From: Lepeophtheirus salmonis
Lineage: Eukaryota > Arthropoda > Copepoda > Siphonostomatoida > Caligidae
DNA: 64,000 bases
Assembly: GCF_016086655.4 (NCBI RefSeq)
Contig: NC_052133.2
Span: 12,980,301 to 13,044,300, forward strand
Direction: 5' to 3'
Numbering within the stretch: the first letter of the stretch is position 1; every line of letters begins with the position of its first letter. The notes under the pieces were generated by a model. It saw only the letters and a program-made list of their open reading frames with translations, was not told the DNA's origin and did no database searches. The translations under genes and the position numbers were made by a program. Shown one piece after another: positions 46,771 through 58,329 of this stretch.

Positions 46771-47939
46771 TGACCTAAACTATTTTTAAATTATACTTGA
46801 TGGATATTGCTCAGAAAGAGTTTAATGTGAGGTGTCCTATTCTAAAAGAGTAGCACAACTCTTGATACAATGCACATTTATAATATTATAAACAGTTTTT
46901 AAAACTATCAATAAGTAGGAAAACTTGTTGCTCTTACATTATGTACATAATAGATCCTATGTTGTTATATAATGGACTTACAAATTAATGTTGTGTGAAC
47001 TCGAACAAATATTGATCCGTTTCGACTCGACATGGGTTGATGTTTTGTGTTTTGTTCTTAAATCGTTTTCTTATCCATTACAATTGACCCTTATAATCAA
47101 ATAATATGTGAAATTTTAGAAAATATTTATTTGGATAATAGGAAATTATTTCAAAAAGCTGTCAAAGCAACACTTAATTATATTTTTATCTTGATTCATA
47201 ACATACTTGTAAATATATATACATGTAGTTTATTCCTCATTAAATAATTAAACACTATCGACAACATTTTATCGATTCTATACTTCGTGCACTATATATT
47301 CACACACAGAAAGGGGAAAAAGTAAAAATAATATAAACTAAAACAACACTCTAATTTATAGGGTGAGTTCAGTACTTTGGTAATACAGGGGTGTCCAAAC
47401 AAAAAAATTTAGGATTTTTTTCTTTTTACTAGAAAATTTAATATAATTTTTAATTAAAAAAAAATTTCTGTTTTCTTTAAATAGCTATGAATTTTTGAAT
47501 TTTGTTTTTTATATTTGTAAAATAATTTTTCAAATTACTTCAAGGGATATCAATGTTTTTGAAAAGAATGCAAGGGGTTGCCATCTATTTTGTGTCCTTT
47601 GTTCTAGCACTGCACTAACTTCGATGTTTGTTGTATCGACCATGATATTATGTGAGCAGAAGGGCATGGATGTAACGGGTGGAACAAAAGTCCTGCTACC
47701 ATTTTGATTGCCTATAACTTTGGTCGAAGAACAGATAAGTAAGTTTGATTTTCATAAAAAGTTTATTTGGTCTTAACATTTTTTTTCTCGTTATGATTTG
47801 AAAATTTTATCGGCAAAATGGTGACTGCGATTCGAAAATAGACGAAAAATCTTCAATTTCACGTGACAGCCTTATGATTGTATTACTGTACTCAACTCGT
47901 TCATCATGATCTCTCGGTAGCACTTTATAGACTAATTTA

Positions 47940-48240
47940 ATTTAGTAAGGTAACATTTTCAAATCACTTTTCAAAATTCGCGTTAAACTACGTCCAGTAA
48001 TCTGTAACTGGTAAGTACGTCTCCGAATTGATGTTTCTTGAGACTCTGAAACACTATCGCACACCAGAGCCACATTTACAGCATTACTAGATGTCCATTG
48101 TCTTCCATAATGAGGTCTGTCTACTTTCGTACTATACTGTCCAAAATTCGCTAGTAAACAATAAATTGTGGTTTTGTGAGACCCTGTACGATTAAGATAC
48201 AAAATGGTAGCGGGACTTTTTCCCCATCCATAACTAACAA
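47940..48240 (-). mobile_element. Transposase N-terminal helix-turn-helix fragment
   Basis: An 86-codon minus frame from 48202 to 47942 reads SHKTTIYCLLANFGQYSTKV, then SIRRRTYQLQITGRSLTRIL and DLKMLPYQ at its end. This matches the two-part helix-turn-helix N-terminus common to arthropod mariner-type transposases, in which a PYK motif follows the second helix. Only this domain remains; no catalytic part was seen next to it. Confidence 0.65.
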
Positions 48241-48364
48241 AGTCGCAATTGCAATTTTTGTAAAAGCTGAATCAGTGTCAGTTAACCAAGTTAGAGATTT
48301 AGTAAGTTTGCGTCCTTTCCTTTCTTGCCCCCAACATCTTATATGGCTCTAGGTACTTTTGATT

Positions 48365-48460
48365 AAAAAATATTTTGCCTTGGACATTTTGCCTTAAAAC
48401 ACTTCGCCTTAGAACATTTAGTCTTAAAGCTATTATGCCTTAAGGAGATTTCGCCTAAAC
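48365..48460. repeat. Minisatellite of TTGCCTTAAAACA-type units
   Basis: About six imperfect units of roughly 16-18 bp: ACATTTTGCCTTAAAACACT, TCGCCTTAGAACATTTAG, TCTTAAAGCTATTATGCCTT and so on. A related array is at 51665-51770. Confidence 0.7.
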
Positions 48461-48488
48461 ATATAAATAAATGAAGTTTATACGTCGT

Positions 48489-48600
48489 TTTTTTTTTTTT
48501 CAAATGTTTATTTAATTGATTAGATTGAGTTGCACTGATTAAGTATAAGCAAATATAACCTAGGAATCTTGTGGGATGAAGTCCTGGGCGCGAATGTACA
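48489..48600 (-). mobile_element. 5'-truncated copy of the tRNA-derived SINE
   Basis: On the minus strand it starts within the B-box region (ATTCGCGCCCAGGACTTC), continues with AGATTCCTAGGTTATATTTG and ends in a run of 13 A (plus-strand T at 48488-48500). It matches the 19.9-20.14-kb SINE body. Confidence 0.6.
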
Positions 48601-48699
48601 TACATTACATGGTGTCCACGATAAATTGGAACTACTTTAAACTTCATCCAGATCCATAATGTGGATATTCGGGGTTAAATCATACTAATATAAAAGGTT

Positions 48700-49530
48700 G
48701 CGAGAACAATACACTATAACTTCCACCACAATTGTTTTGACAACAAACAATAGTCATCATGGAACAAGCAAGGAGAGACACTATCCTCGAATTGGCTCGC
48801 GCGGGACACACGCCTCTGCTATCTACAAGCTTCTTAACGACCCCAAGACCACGGTGTACCAGGTCTTCAATGCCTGGGAAGTTGAGGAGAAGGTCTGCCG
48901 CAAGGCCCACAACATGAAAAGTGACCGAATCCGCACTCCCCGTTTCCTTGTAGGCCTCCGGAAGTCCATCAAGGCTTCGCCAGGGACTTCCTTGTCCACG
49001 TTGGCCAAGAACCGTGGAGTGAACAAGCAGCTGGTCTCCAAGGCTCTGAATGAGGACCTCGGGTACAGGTCATACTGAATGGCCAAACAACACATTCTCA
49101 CAGCATCCATGAAGGCCAACAGGCTCACCAATGGTAAGCGTCTCATCAATGACCTGAAGAATCATCTTTTTCTCCGACAAGAAGAAATAGACTGTCCACA
49201 GAAGCTACAACGTCCAGAATGACAGGTGGCTTGCCAAGGAGAGAGAAGAGGCCCCTGTGGTCTTCACCACAAAGTTCTCGGCCTACGTGATGACCCTGGG
49301 TGTCATCCGGGTGAGGCGATGTCTCCTTTCTTATTCAATCCCAAGGAAAGGGTTAACGCAATAAGGTACTGCGAAGTCATGGAGGAGTTCGCTATCCCCT
49401 GGATAAAGGATACGACCGCTGGGAGTCAGACTCAGTGCCTGCACACATCGCCATGAGGACCACTAACCTCTTCAACTCCCACGACATCACTTTCTGGGAT
49501 CGCAACACCTGGCCCTCCAACTCACCCGAC
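48700..49530 (+). mobile_element. Mariner-type transposase relic
   Basis: The ATG at 48759 starts MEQARRDTILELARAGHT, then shifts frame into SAIYKLLNDPKTTVYQVFNA and further to LSTLAKNRGVNKQLVSKALN (two helix-turn-helix units). A stop at 49076-49078 and later shifts separate the rest: a region around the first catalytic position (about 49155-49185), SPFLFNPKERVNAIRYCEVM (about 49325-49385) and a final TWPSNSPDLN near 49505. A candidate end TGGTGTCCACGATAAATTGG lies at 48610-48629; the right end is uncertain. Confidence 0.75.
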
Positions 49531-52351
49531 CTCAATCACAAAGAACAAATAAAAATTTCTTGACACACCTACTTTAATTAAACCAATTTTTTGGATTATT
49601 ATATGCAAATAATGTATTGCGGTCACAAATCATACGGCACACTTGAATTTGCCTCAAGACACACTGTTTGAGAACAACTGCCCAATAGCACTTCATATTA
49701 TCTTATTTGCATCTGTTAATATGAATTCTATCAATTAAATCATTTTTACTCAAAGATATTTGAATATTTGGCAGAATTGCGGTTAGATATAATCAAGCAC
49801 AAATGTTACCTTATGATTTATACACTTGTGTTCTCAGCTACCATTTGAGAAATTATTTTTTAAAGGTGGTCAATTATTTAGGGATAATTGAAAGAGTTTC
49901 AAAAACGAAAACTTTGAAAAATTACTTGTGTGAATGAATCAAATATTTAATAGTTAAAACAATTGAGACCCAAAAAAATTTCAATTATAAAATTTTCAGA
50001 AAATAATTTTAAATAATAATATTTTTTTCATCTTTTTGGAGAAAAATTTAAAGCTCTGGACAGAAAATTAAATTTATAATATTAAATTATTTGAAAAAAA
50101 TATATATATACATTAAAATTTTTGAAAAAAAAAAATCAAATATTACATTTTCTAGTTAAAAAAATTCCTTTATTTGGGAGGCTAGAGCCCCACCAGCTCA
50201 ACCCTTGAGGAATCCCCTGATTTATATACCACTTGTAAAATATTCTTTCAAAATCTCAAGTACCCCATGAAGACCTCCAAGTATCCCAAGGGGTATGTGT
50301 ATCCCCATTTGAGAACCGAGGATCTATATTGATAAAAAAAATTGTTTGTCTGTTTATTTGTATGCCGACAACTCATTCTTTAATTTGCACTGAATAATTT
50401 AGAACTGTCTGACTACCTAATATAAGAAATAATAATAAAGAAACGAGAGTGAGTAGTGTTAATGCTAATTGGGAGCATTTTGGGAATGTTAAAAGGAAAT
50501 CAACATGGTAACCCTGACAAATTAAAGAACTTTTATGTTAATGTTAATAGCCTCACTTATAGTTTAAACATTAATTTTTATTATAGAAAATTTAAAGTTA
50601 TTTCTTATTAGACGAGCCTTTTAAGACAATCACCAAAAATGAGACAAGTCGACGGTAAAATTAATTGAAATGGACCTTATTTTCTGTCATACCTATCCAA
50701 AGTCATAAAGGACAATTTAGGCCTGTACAAAATCCAAACTAGTGCACAAAATATATAGTACAATAGGTATTTTCAGGTATAATTATTAATAGGTTCTTTC
50801 ATCTTTATTCAATCAAGTAATTGCTCATACAAGGAAATTATGTTTATTGAGCACAATATAATAAAAATATAAAGAACGCCAAAACTACCAACATAGTCAT
50901 GAATGTATCTATTTATAGAAAAGATTTTCTATCTTTTCTGTTACAAAAATTTCTAAAACGAGAGAGTTCCACATTTCATAAATTCCATGAAATGTATTGC
51001 GATTATAATCAAGGAACTAGTATTATCTCATAACCAATATTATCGTACCGGTTTCAGTATCAAAATAGGTATCGGTATTTTGATAGTTTAACGTTTAAAA
51101 ACGATATTAAATTTACCATGATTTTAAAATTTTTTTTTCACAAAAATTCCAAAAACCAACCCCAAAGAAATAAATATTATCCTGTATAAGCCCCTGCACG
51201 TGGTATATTTTTTATTTTTACCAGAAAATGTATGTATTTAAGAAATAAAACAAAATAGGACCGGTTTAGTCAAATGACTTGAAGTGGTACTAACACTTAC
51301 TTTTTGCACCCTTTTCGAATCAAACTATACTTTCTTTAAAATTATTATTATTTAGCAGGTGTTAGTGGGAGATCTTGAAACAGTCAACTTGATCTTGGCG
51401 TCTTCTCTCGTGGACCTTTTCCTTGGACGTACTGTTCCCTTTTTGTGCATATAAATCAAAAAATGAAGAGCTGTCTTGCTACAGCACATCTTCAAGGGCG
51501 TTTCGTACTCCGAATGACCTTCTTCTTGTAATGCCACTATTTTAGTCCTTTAAACATCAGAAAACGTAGCTTTATTACCTATTTTTGATGAATATCAATT
51601 ACACCTAATAAGCGAGTACAACCTTGTTGCCTACCTGAGCACTGCCTTATTGGGGCCAGGTAATTTTGACTTAAACCATTTTACCTAACGTCATTTTAAC
51701 TTAAACCATTTCACCTTGGGACATTTTGCCTTAAATTATTTTCCTTAAAGGATATTTACCCTAAATATACAAATAAAATGGGGGTTAAAAATCGTTTTTG
51801 ATTATTTTTGCTTGAACTTGATGTTCTTTATAAATTTGTAAATCAAAATATGTAATATTTATCAATATAGAATTGATTTTTTTGTTGGAATAATGATGGA
51901 GTTATCATCATCCCCTTGCCTCATATCTTATTTATTTGGCAATTCATGAGTCTTTTCTAGTATGAATAATCCATCATGTCTAATGATAATTACTTACGGA
52001 GAAGTGATTAGCAACTCTTCTTTTCGAACGTTACCCTGTTTATTTATTTTAGTTCTTCGTATTATACTGAATTTATTACCTACATGTCTCTGGTTCGAAT
52101 TCATTTTATACTAAGATATTGTTGACTTATGCATTCAAATTTACGGGAATGATTACGTCATTTTTCCAACAGAAAACAACCATTTAATACATTTTATAGT
52201 AATTCAAATTACATATTTTGATTAAAAAGTTCCAAAGGAACATAAATTTTAACAAAAAATACCAAAAATGACCAAAAAATCTTATTTATGTAGATTGTAG
52301 AAATTGAGGGAAAATAGTTTAAGGCAAAATTAGCTAGCACCGCTTCATTCA
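49531..52351. other. AT-rich intergenic region with repeat fragments
   Basis: No gene recognised. 49960-50225 is an AT-rich repeat ending CTTTATTTGGGAGGCTAGAG, as in the 52352-52965 element. A piece of R1 (CAACATGGTAACCCTGACAA) is at 50502-50521. A minisatellite related to 48365-48460 is at 51665-51770. Confidence 0.45.
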
Positions 52352-52965
52352 TGGACGTCCGCTGGATTATATTTTGGGGAAGGCTTGGTGTTTAATATTT
52401 TTTAGGAAAATAAATCCAAAAATCCACAGCTATTCACAAAAATTAAATTTTTAAGACATTTTTCAAAAATCCTTATTTACTCTTAATTTTTGTTTGTTTG
52501 GGAAAAATAAACCAAAAATGTACAGCTGCTTATAAAAAATTACAAAAATTCATAGATATTCACAGGAAATTAATTTTTTTAGAAAAAAATTAGAAAAAAT
52601 AAATTTCAAATATTAAATCTTTCTGAAAAAATTTCCAAAATCCATAATTATTCTCAAAAATTAAATTTTTTGGGGAAAAAAAGTCAAAACCTGCAGTACA
52701 CAAAAAAAAAGTGTATAAAAAATTTCTAAAAATCCACAGCTATTTACAAAAAATATAAATTTTGGTAAAAAAATTTCAAATATAAAATATTTTTTGCAAA
52801 AATCCTTACGTTTTTATGGGAAACTAATTTTTTTAATAAAAAATTAAATAAATGTTTATAAAAAAAATGAAATATTAACTTTTCTAGTAAGAAGCAAAGA
52901 CCCTTTATTTGGGGAGGTGGGGATACAGCTCCTTCAGCTCACCTTCTGTGGACACCCTTATTATT
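52352..52965. repeat. AT-rich dispersed element with inverted-looking ends
   Basis: The left end GGACGTCCGCTGGATT and the right end read inverted (GTGTCCACAGAAGGTGAGCT, then GAAGGAGCTGTATCCCCACC) resemble the motif GGGCGTCYRCAGG seen also at 36351, 23910 and 63574. The interior is a degenerate tandem array of about 40-60 bp units: AAAATCCACAGCTATTCACA, AAAATTAAATTTTT and so on. Related arrays lie at 24040-24310 and 49960-50170. Confidence 0.5.
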
Positions 52966-52994
52966 ATTTACTAAAGCTGCTATAATTAACCTTC

Positions 52995-53745
52995 CATTCT
53001 TCAGGAGAGAACATCCAAGTATAAACTGCAAAAATGAGAGTGTATGTATGCTCTTGAAAAAAACAAAAAACTAAAACTGAAGATTTGTCGGGGAGTTATA
53101 AACAGAGTGGTGTAAAATATGACTTGCCGGTATCCCTTCACAGAAAAATGACGTGGTAACCCTTTCAAATTGAATAATGTTTATGAGAAGAGCAGCTCAG
53201 CTCTCATAGAGTTTTATTAGACTAGCTGCGAGAAGCCATTAGAGGAATAGATTAAACACAAATCCTACCCCCTGACATAGGACATTGGCAGGAATGACTC
53301 CGATGCCGATCCTCAATTCGATAAGAGAACTTAAATTAATAACTCCCCGACAAATAATTAGTGTTACGCTCTATTATTCTTGAGCTCACGTACTAGTGCT
53401 TAATTAGATGGTTTCTCCTCAAGGATAAAAGAGCTTTGGGAAATAAACTTTTGCCATGTTCCTTATCGGCTTCTTAGATCCCATTTTATACAACTCTATT
53501 TACAAATGTAAGTCCTTGTGGAACTTGGAGTAGTGTTGAGGATCGACAATGGAGTAATTGCTATATACGGAGTTGGACTTGTGTGTATTTCCTTCTACTC
53601 ACTGCTGCTTGCTGCTAAACAAGTGACACTTTATGACAGCTAAGCAACTCTCCTCCAAAACATTCTTCAAATCATCGGGGTTACCAATTTAATCTTCGGT
53701 TTCTTTTTAACATAACGAAAATCCTTTAGATTTACAACCCTAAGG
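52995..53745. repeat. Foldback repeat family R1, tail-to-tail pair
   Basis: An inverted unit (about 53140-53300, GTGGTAACCCTTTCAAATTG, GCAGCTCAGCTCTCAT) is followed by a direct unit (about 53520-53745, GTTGAGGATCGACAATGGAG, AAACATTCTTCAAATCATCG, GGGTTACCA). Another inverted pair, TTTGTCGGGGAGTTAT at 53083-53098 and ATAACTCCCCGACAAAT at 53340-53356, shows the palindrome directly. Confidence 0.65.
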
Positions 53746-54229
53746 ATAATGTAAAAATAAACATTATTGACTTTTTATGGTTACATATTTTTCTCATTCA
53801 TTAGTTTCACCTTTGTTATTTTGTCCATTTTTGTGTTGTAATTGTATTTTATGCATAACATTAATTGATTAAAGTACATGCATAATATGTGCACTGTACA
53901 TGTGTTTAACTTTTTTTTTTGTGCAACGCAGGAGAAACAAAGAAATTAATTGCTCTAACATAAGTATTGTGGGGTAGCTTAAATATATTCTTACTTTAAA
54001 ACACCTCTACTTTGATGGATGTAACGAAATCTCTTAATCATTTTGTAAAAATATATTATGCTGAACATATTTGCTGCCAGCACATTGTTACATTTATTTT
54101 ATCGCGAAACCTTTCCTACAAAAAGAAACATGGAGAAAAGGCCCAAAATCAGTTGTTAGTAGTTAGACAACTATGGAATAATAACTGTTCTAAATTGTCC
54201 ACAGGTCAATAAAAATTAATTCCTATTCA

Positions 54230-54320
54230 ACCAATCAACATTCAGAGCACTGATTAGGAGAAAAGAAGGAGACATATCAACACCTGACGACAAAATACAC
54301 TCTATATTTTTGTGTTAGAG
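54230..54320 (+). repeat. Dispersed repeat related to 18690-18775
   Basis: GCACTGATTAGGAGAAAAGA, then GACGACAAAATACACTCTAT and ATTTTTGTGTTAGAGATG match 18.7 kb and, in part, 57035-57095 (TGACAACAAAATACATGGAA, TTTATGTGTTAGATGGG). Confidence 0.55.
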
Positions 54321-54674
54321 ATGTATAATGTTTTCCACTCTTCTTCTCATCAAATAATTCGACATTTAAGTTACTTTTTTTTGCCTCCATCCTTGTCAGT
54401 TGGCACCTTACCTACATTCATTATTAATAACAATATCTACGTGTACTTATTTCCTTCTATTTTCGTAATTCCAATATTATGTACAACTTGACAAAGTGTC
54501 TACTATAAGTTAATAATTGTGTGAAATGACTTGATGGTTTGATTGGTGTATCTTCTTTTTTTTCCCCCTTTCAATCATGATTTATAATAAAAAATTGTAT
54601 AGCACGACATTATCGCCTAACCCATTAATATGAAAAAGGGTTATGTATTTGAAGGCCAGCTGTTGAATTTTCAT

Positions 54675-54898
54675 CTTATTAGTTTTCAGAACGGTAATTA
54701 GTTGAACTCGAATGATTGACTCATCTTCCTCTTATTAGTTTTCTGAGCAGTGATTGATTGAACTCGAATTGACTACTTCTCTTCTTCGTATTATTGTCCT
54801 AAACGTTGATTGGTTGAACTCGATTTATCTCATTTTCTTATACGTATTAGTGTCTTTAAAGTTGCTTGGTTGAACTCAAATTAGCTTTTGCTGTTAAG
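54675..54898 (+). repeat. Tandem repeat, four 56-bp units
   Basis: Units start at 54675, 54731, 54787 and 54843, each exactly 56 bp. The conserved core is TATTAGT followed by GGTTGAACTCGAATT-like sequence about 17 bases on. Units 1-2 are most alike; units 3-4 have drifted. Confidence 0.9.
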
Positions 54899-55184
54899 GT
54901 GTGAGTAGTTTTTTACTGTTAAAAGATGAATAATTCCACAGTTGGCAGGAATGGTCTAACTAATTTTAGCACTTCCTCTCCCCCCACATTTTTAGAGGAT
55001 GGGCTGCGAGATACAATAAAAAACCCCGACATGATAGAGCATTTTTATAGAATGCAATTATTACGTAATATAATAGATCTCAAAATGCATTATAAATTAG
55101 TTAGAAAATAATGCATACTCCATTTTATAGGATTTTTACCGCCTTTTATTTAGAATTTATACTTATTTTCATGTATTTTCAGGG

Positions 55185-56520
55185 AGGTGGCAGTTGATAA
55201 ATTAACTTATCTCAGGGGCCAGCAGTTCATCTTCTCAATCTGTGAGCCAGGGTGTATTATAGCATATAAGAAGGTTTCCTTGGTTCTTAGAAACACTGAA
55301 GTAGAGAGTTGAAATTCCTTGAGGCCTAGTAATTCAACTATTCAACCTGAGGGCCGGGATATACTTTGGGATATTAGAAGGGTTCTTTGATACTCAGGGA
55401 AAAGGTGGCAGAAAAATTTAACTTGCCTTGGGTCCAGCAGTTTACCTACACAACCTGCGGGAAGGGTGTATTATAGCATTCTATGAAAGATTGATTGACA
55501 TGTTTATATATATATATTTATATCTCAAAGAAACAACTCAGAATTATGTGCTGAAATTTGGGACACTTAATCTACTCATGAATTTGAGCTTGTGTGCCAA
55601 AAATCATCCAAAACTCAAAAAGTCCGTCGACATTTTTAATTTATTTTTATCTATTTCATATGGAATTAACCTTAACCTACCTTGGCCCAGGAGCAATTCT
55701 GCACAACCTATTGTTCGGGGCGTGTTATAGCATATTATAAAAGGGTCATAAATGCTTAGAAACGCGGCAATGGTGGAGTTTAAACTACTTCGGGGTCCCG
55801 TACTTCACCCATACAAGCTGTGGGGTGGGATATTAAATGGTGTTTTTTTAATGGCGACCTGGAATGATGACAAAAATTTTGTACACTTAATTAATTTCTG
55901 AACTTGAGAATCCAAATATGAGAGGGTCGGGTGACATGCCTTCGTTGATTTGACATGGAATTACCTTTAAATTCTTCAGCCACCGCTTCCTTGAGTATCT
56001 AGAAACTCTTTAATATCCAAAATACAGCCCGGTTCTCAGGTTGTAAAGGTGAAGTGCTTGACCCCCAAGATAGTTTAAGCTCTACCGCCGTTGCATTTCT
56101 AAGCATCAATGACCTTTTCAATATACTATGAACCATCCCCAGCCCACAGGTTGTGCACCATCTACTTTTATGCAAGTAATTTGTACTTTTTGTGCCATGT
56201 TTATGTAATATATGCTGTTAATTTATATACTTAGAAATATAAAAGGTTTGTATTATATTTGTTTTCGTTATAATTTATTGGTCTAATGAAGTATTATATA
56301 AAACCGATTTTAATGGATGGATTGTACACAGCCCGTGGAGGAGGGTGCATGATAGAATATAAGAAGAGGTCCTCCGAGCTTAGAAACATAGTGACAGTAG
56401 AGTCAATGGCCTTATGGTCAATCATTTCCCTGAGCAACCTGATTTGGGGGGGGCTTGGTGCTAACGCAAGCGGCGGCTGAAGGATTTAAGCTAACTCAGG
56501 ATGTAGCAACTGAACTCTTT
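55185..56520. repeat. Array of approximately 110-bp repeat units in both orientations
   Basis: Direct units start near 55187, 55300, 55400, 55665, 55770 and 56320. An inverted block occupies 55965-56160. Shared motifs are CCAGCAGTTCACCT, ACAACCTGNGGG, GGGTGTATTATAGCAT, TTCTTTGATNCTNAG and AAACAC/GCGG. Direct units are interrupted by unrelated AT-rich sequence at 55500-55650 and 56165-56315. No protein-coding sense in any frame. Confidence 0.75.
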
Positions 56521-56744
56521 GTTGCTTAGAAACACGTAAGCGGTAGATTCGAACTTCATTCGAACCACGCACTACTGTGTTGTATAAATAAAAAGATCAT
56601 TAATGAATATGACAATATTCTCTTGCAATAGAACCTACATTAATTTACATATATAGCATATCAACAATACCTGTTCATCATACTATCATTTAAATGAAAT
56701 TAAAATATGTAATCGTACATATCAATAAATTTAAATTCTTCGGC

Positions 56745-56850
56745 CACTTGTCCCAAATAATCCTTCAGCAAACAAAAATGTACTTTCAGCTATATTCGGC
56801 AAATTGTCCTTCATTGAAATGTCCGTTCGGCTAAAATATTTCCCACCAAT
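56745..56850. repeat. Degenerate minisatellite TTCGGC..AATGTCC
   Basis: CTTCGGCCACTTGTCC, TTCAGCTATATTCGGC, AAATTGTCCTTC and AAATGTCCGTTCGGCTAAAA recur about every 20 bases. A weak echo (TTGTCTTTTAGCCGAAGCC) is at 59950. Confidence 0.6.
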
Positions 56851-57299
56851 TTTCCTAGAACCAATACTTATATATCTGGGACGAGGGTTCAACAAGAAAT
56901 TGTATTCCTGTCTTTTTGAATTCGGATCGTACGATGAGTAAAATTATTACTTCGTTTATTTATCGACTACCAAGGTGACCATTTATATAGTCATCTTGTC
57001 AAAAACAATAAATTACTAAAATGCTATGATGTATGAAGTGAGACGATATAATCCACAATTGACAACAAAATACATGGAATATTTATGTGTTAGATGGGTA
57101 ACACTACAATTACTACTAATAACTACTACAATTTGAATGTTTTAGTCACCTACACTTTTTTTAGTGGTATAAACATCATCTTCACATCCCCTTTACATTT
57201 TTTATATCTACTGCTAAATCAAAAATATACCATACAATTTCTTGTTTGCTGTCAATATTTATCTGAATCAGTGTTATGAACGTTGATTCCTTGAATTGG

Positions 57300-57440
57300 A
57301 AATAAATCTTTTTAAGCTGTGAACAGCTCCCAATAATTATTGAATAATAATTCCAAAGTTATCAAGAACTGGCTAACTACGAATATATTTCGGGTATTTT
57401 GTCTGTGTCTTTTTGAAGGAAAGGTTGTTTGATACAATAA
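57300..57440 (-). repeat. Dispersed repeat, inverted relative to 18.6 kb
   Basis: The reverse complement contains GTTAGCCAGTTCTTGATAAC, GGAATTATTATTCAAT and GGGAGCTGTTCACAGC. The direct part GGCTAACTACGAATATATTT, then AAAGGTTGTTTGATACAATA, matches 45600-45675. Confidence 0.55.
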
Positions 57441-57672
57441 GGTCCCGACGTGCCTTGCTCGCTGATTTATATGTTAGGATTTTCCAAATAGAGAGGAATA
57501 ACAGGGCATAAGCAAACTAGAATAATAGATTTTTCCCGTTGGATAGTGTAGCGGTGGTATAGTTTTGGGCACATCTTTTTTAATTTATTTTTATAAATTT
57601 ATTCTATAATCTTTTTGATTCTGAATTTACAAATAATAAATATATCTCCTATATTATACTTGAACAATATAT

Positions 57673-58240
57673 GTATTAGTGTTGAGACTCGGTCCAGTAA
57701 CGAATATTTTTTTCAGTTCAGTATTAAGTGATTTTTCTAGACCAATTTTTCGGTCCAAACCGCGGTTTAAGACCGTTGACCGATTTTCCACTAGGTTTTT
57801 TTTTGGTCTCACGTTATGGACCGATTTTTTTCGAACTTATCCTATAGACCATTTTTTCGGTTTTATATATTATGAGAGACCAAATTTCTTTTTTTTCTCG
57901 ATCAACCGTCGTTAATTTTTTCAAATGAATATCAACAGTACAACTATATGTTTTAAAAGAAATACTGCATACATATAGGATACCACAGGATCCAAAATCA
58001 TCAGAGCTATCTCGTTTTGAACTTCGTATGACGTCATTGTACTTGAAAATACATACCATGTCATGTTATAAGCAATTTATCTGTAAAATTGCTCTAGAAC
58101 AATTTTTTGGGGTCCGATCTAGACCGAATTTTCCTTTGGACCGATCGAGACCGAATTTTTCTTTTGGACCCTTCTAGACCGAATTTTTCTAGAGACCGGT
58201 CCAGACCGAGTTTTTTTGTTGGACCGAACAAATTCCGTCT
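57673..58240. repeat. GACCGATTTTT-type short tandem repeat element
   Basis: The left block 57673-57860 begins GTGTTGAGACTCGGTCCAG, then repeats GACCGATTTT/GACCAATTTTTCGG. The right block 58106-58230 has about four units near 28 bp: TCTAGACCGAATTTTTCTTT with GGACCGATC. Between them is 250 bp including ATGACGTCATTGTAC. The start also matches 23611 in the zinc-finger intron. A related stretch with ATCGGTCCAATC lies at 59089-59100. Confidence 0.65.
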
Positions 58241-58329
58241 AACAAAAAATATAACAGAGGCAGACTTATCTATGGTTTCCCGAGCGAAACCTAACACTTT
58301 GTTAAAGCCTTACACCAAGTAGCGTATCG

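Noticed and set aside
48363..48647. 94-codon frame with a repeating KAKC-type end
   Set aside because: The repeat is the translation of a non-coding minisatellite joined to the truncated SINE copy.
48823..49149. 108-codon minus-strand frame
   Set aside because: Antisense shadow of the mariner-type transposase relic on the plus strand.
52088..52102. Isolated B-box-like word GGTTCGAATTC
   Set aside because: No A-box lies 30-60 bases upstream and no cloverleaf can be drawn; probably chance.
57679..58322. Arg/Asp/Phe-rich frames on both strands (for example DRSRPSFFVGP)
   Set aside because: They arise from GACCGATTTTT-type repeats; period and composition explain them without coding.
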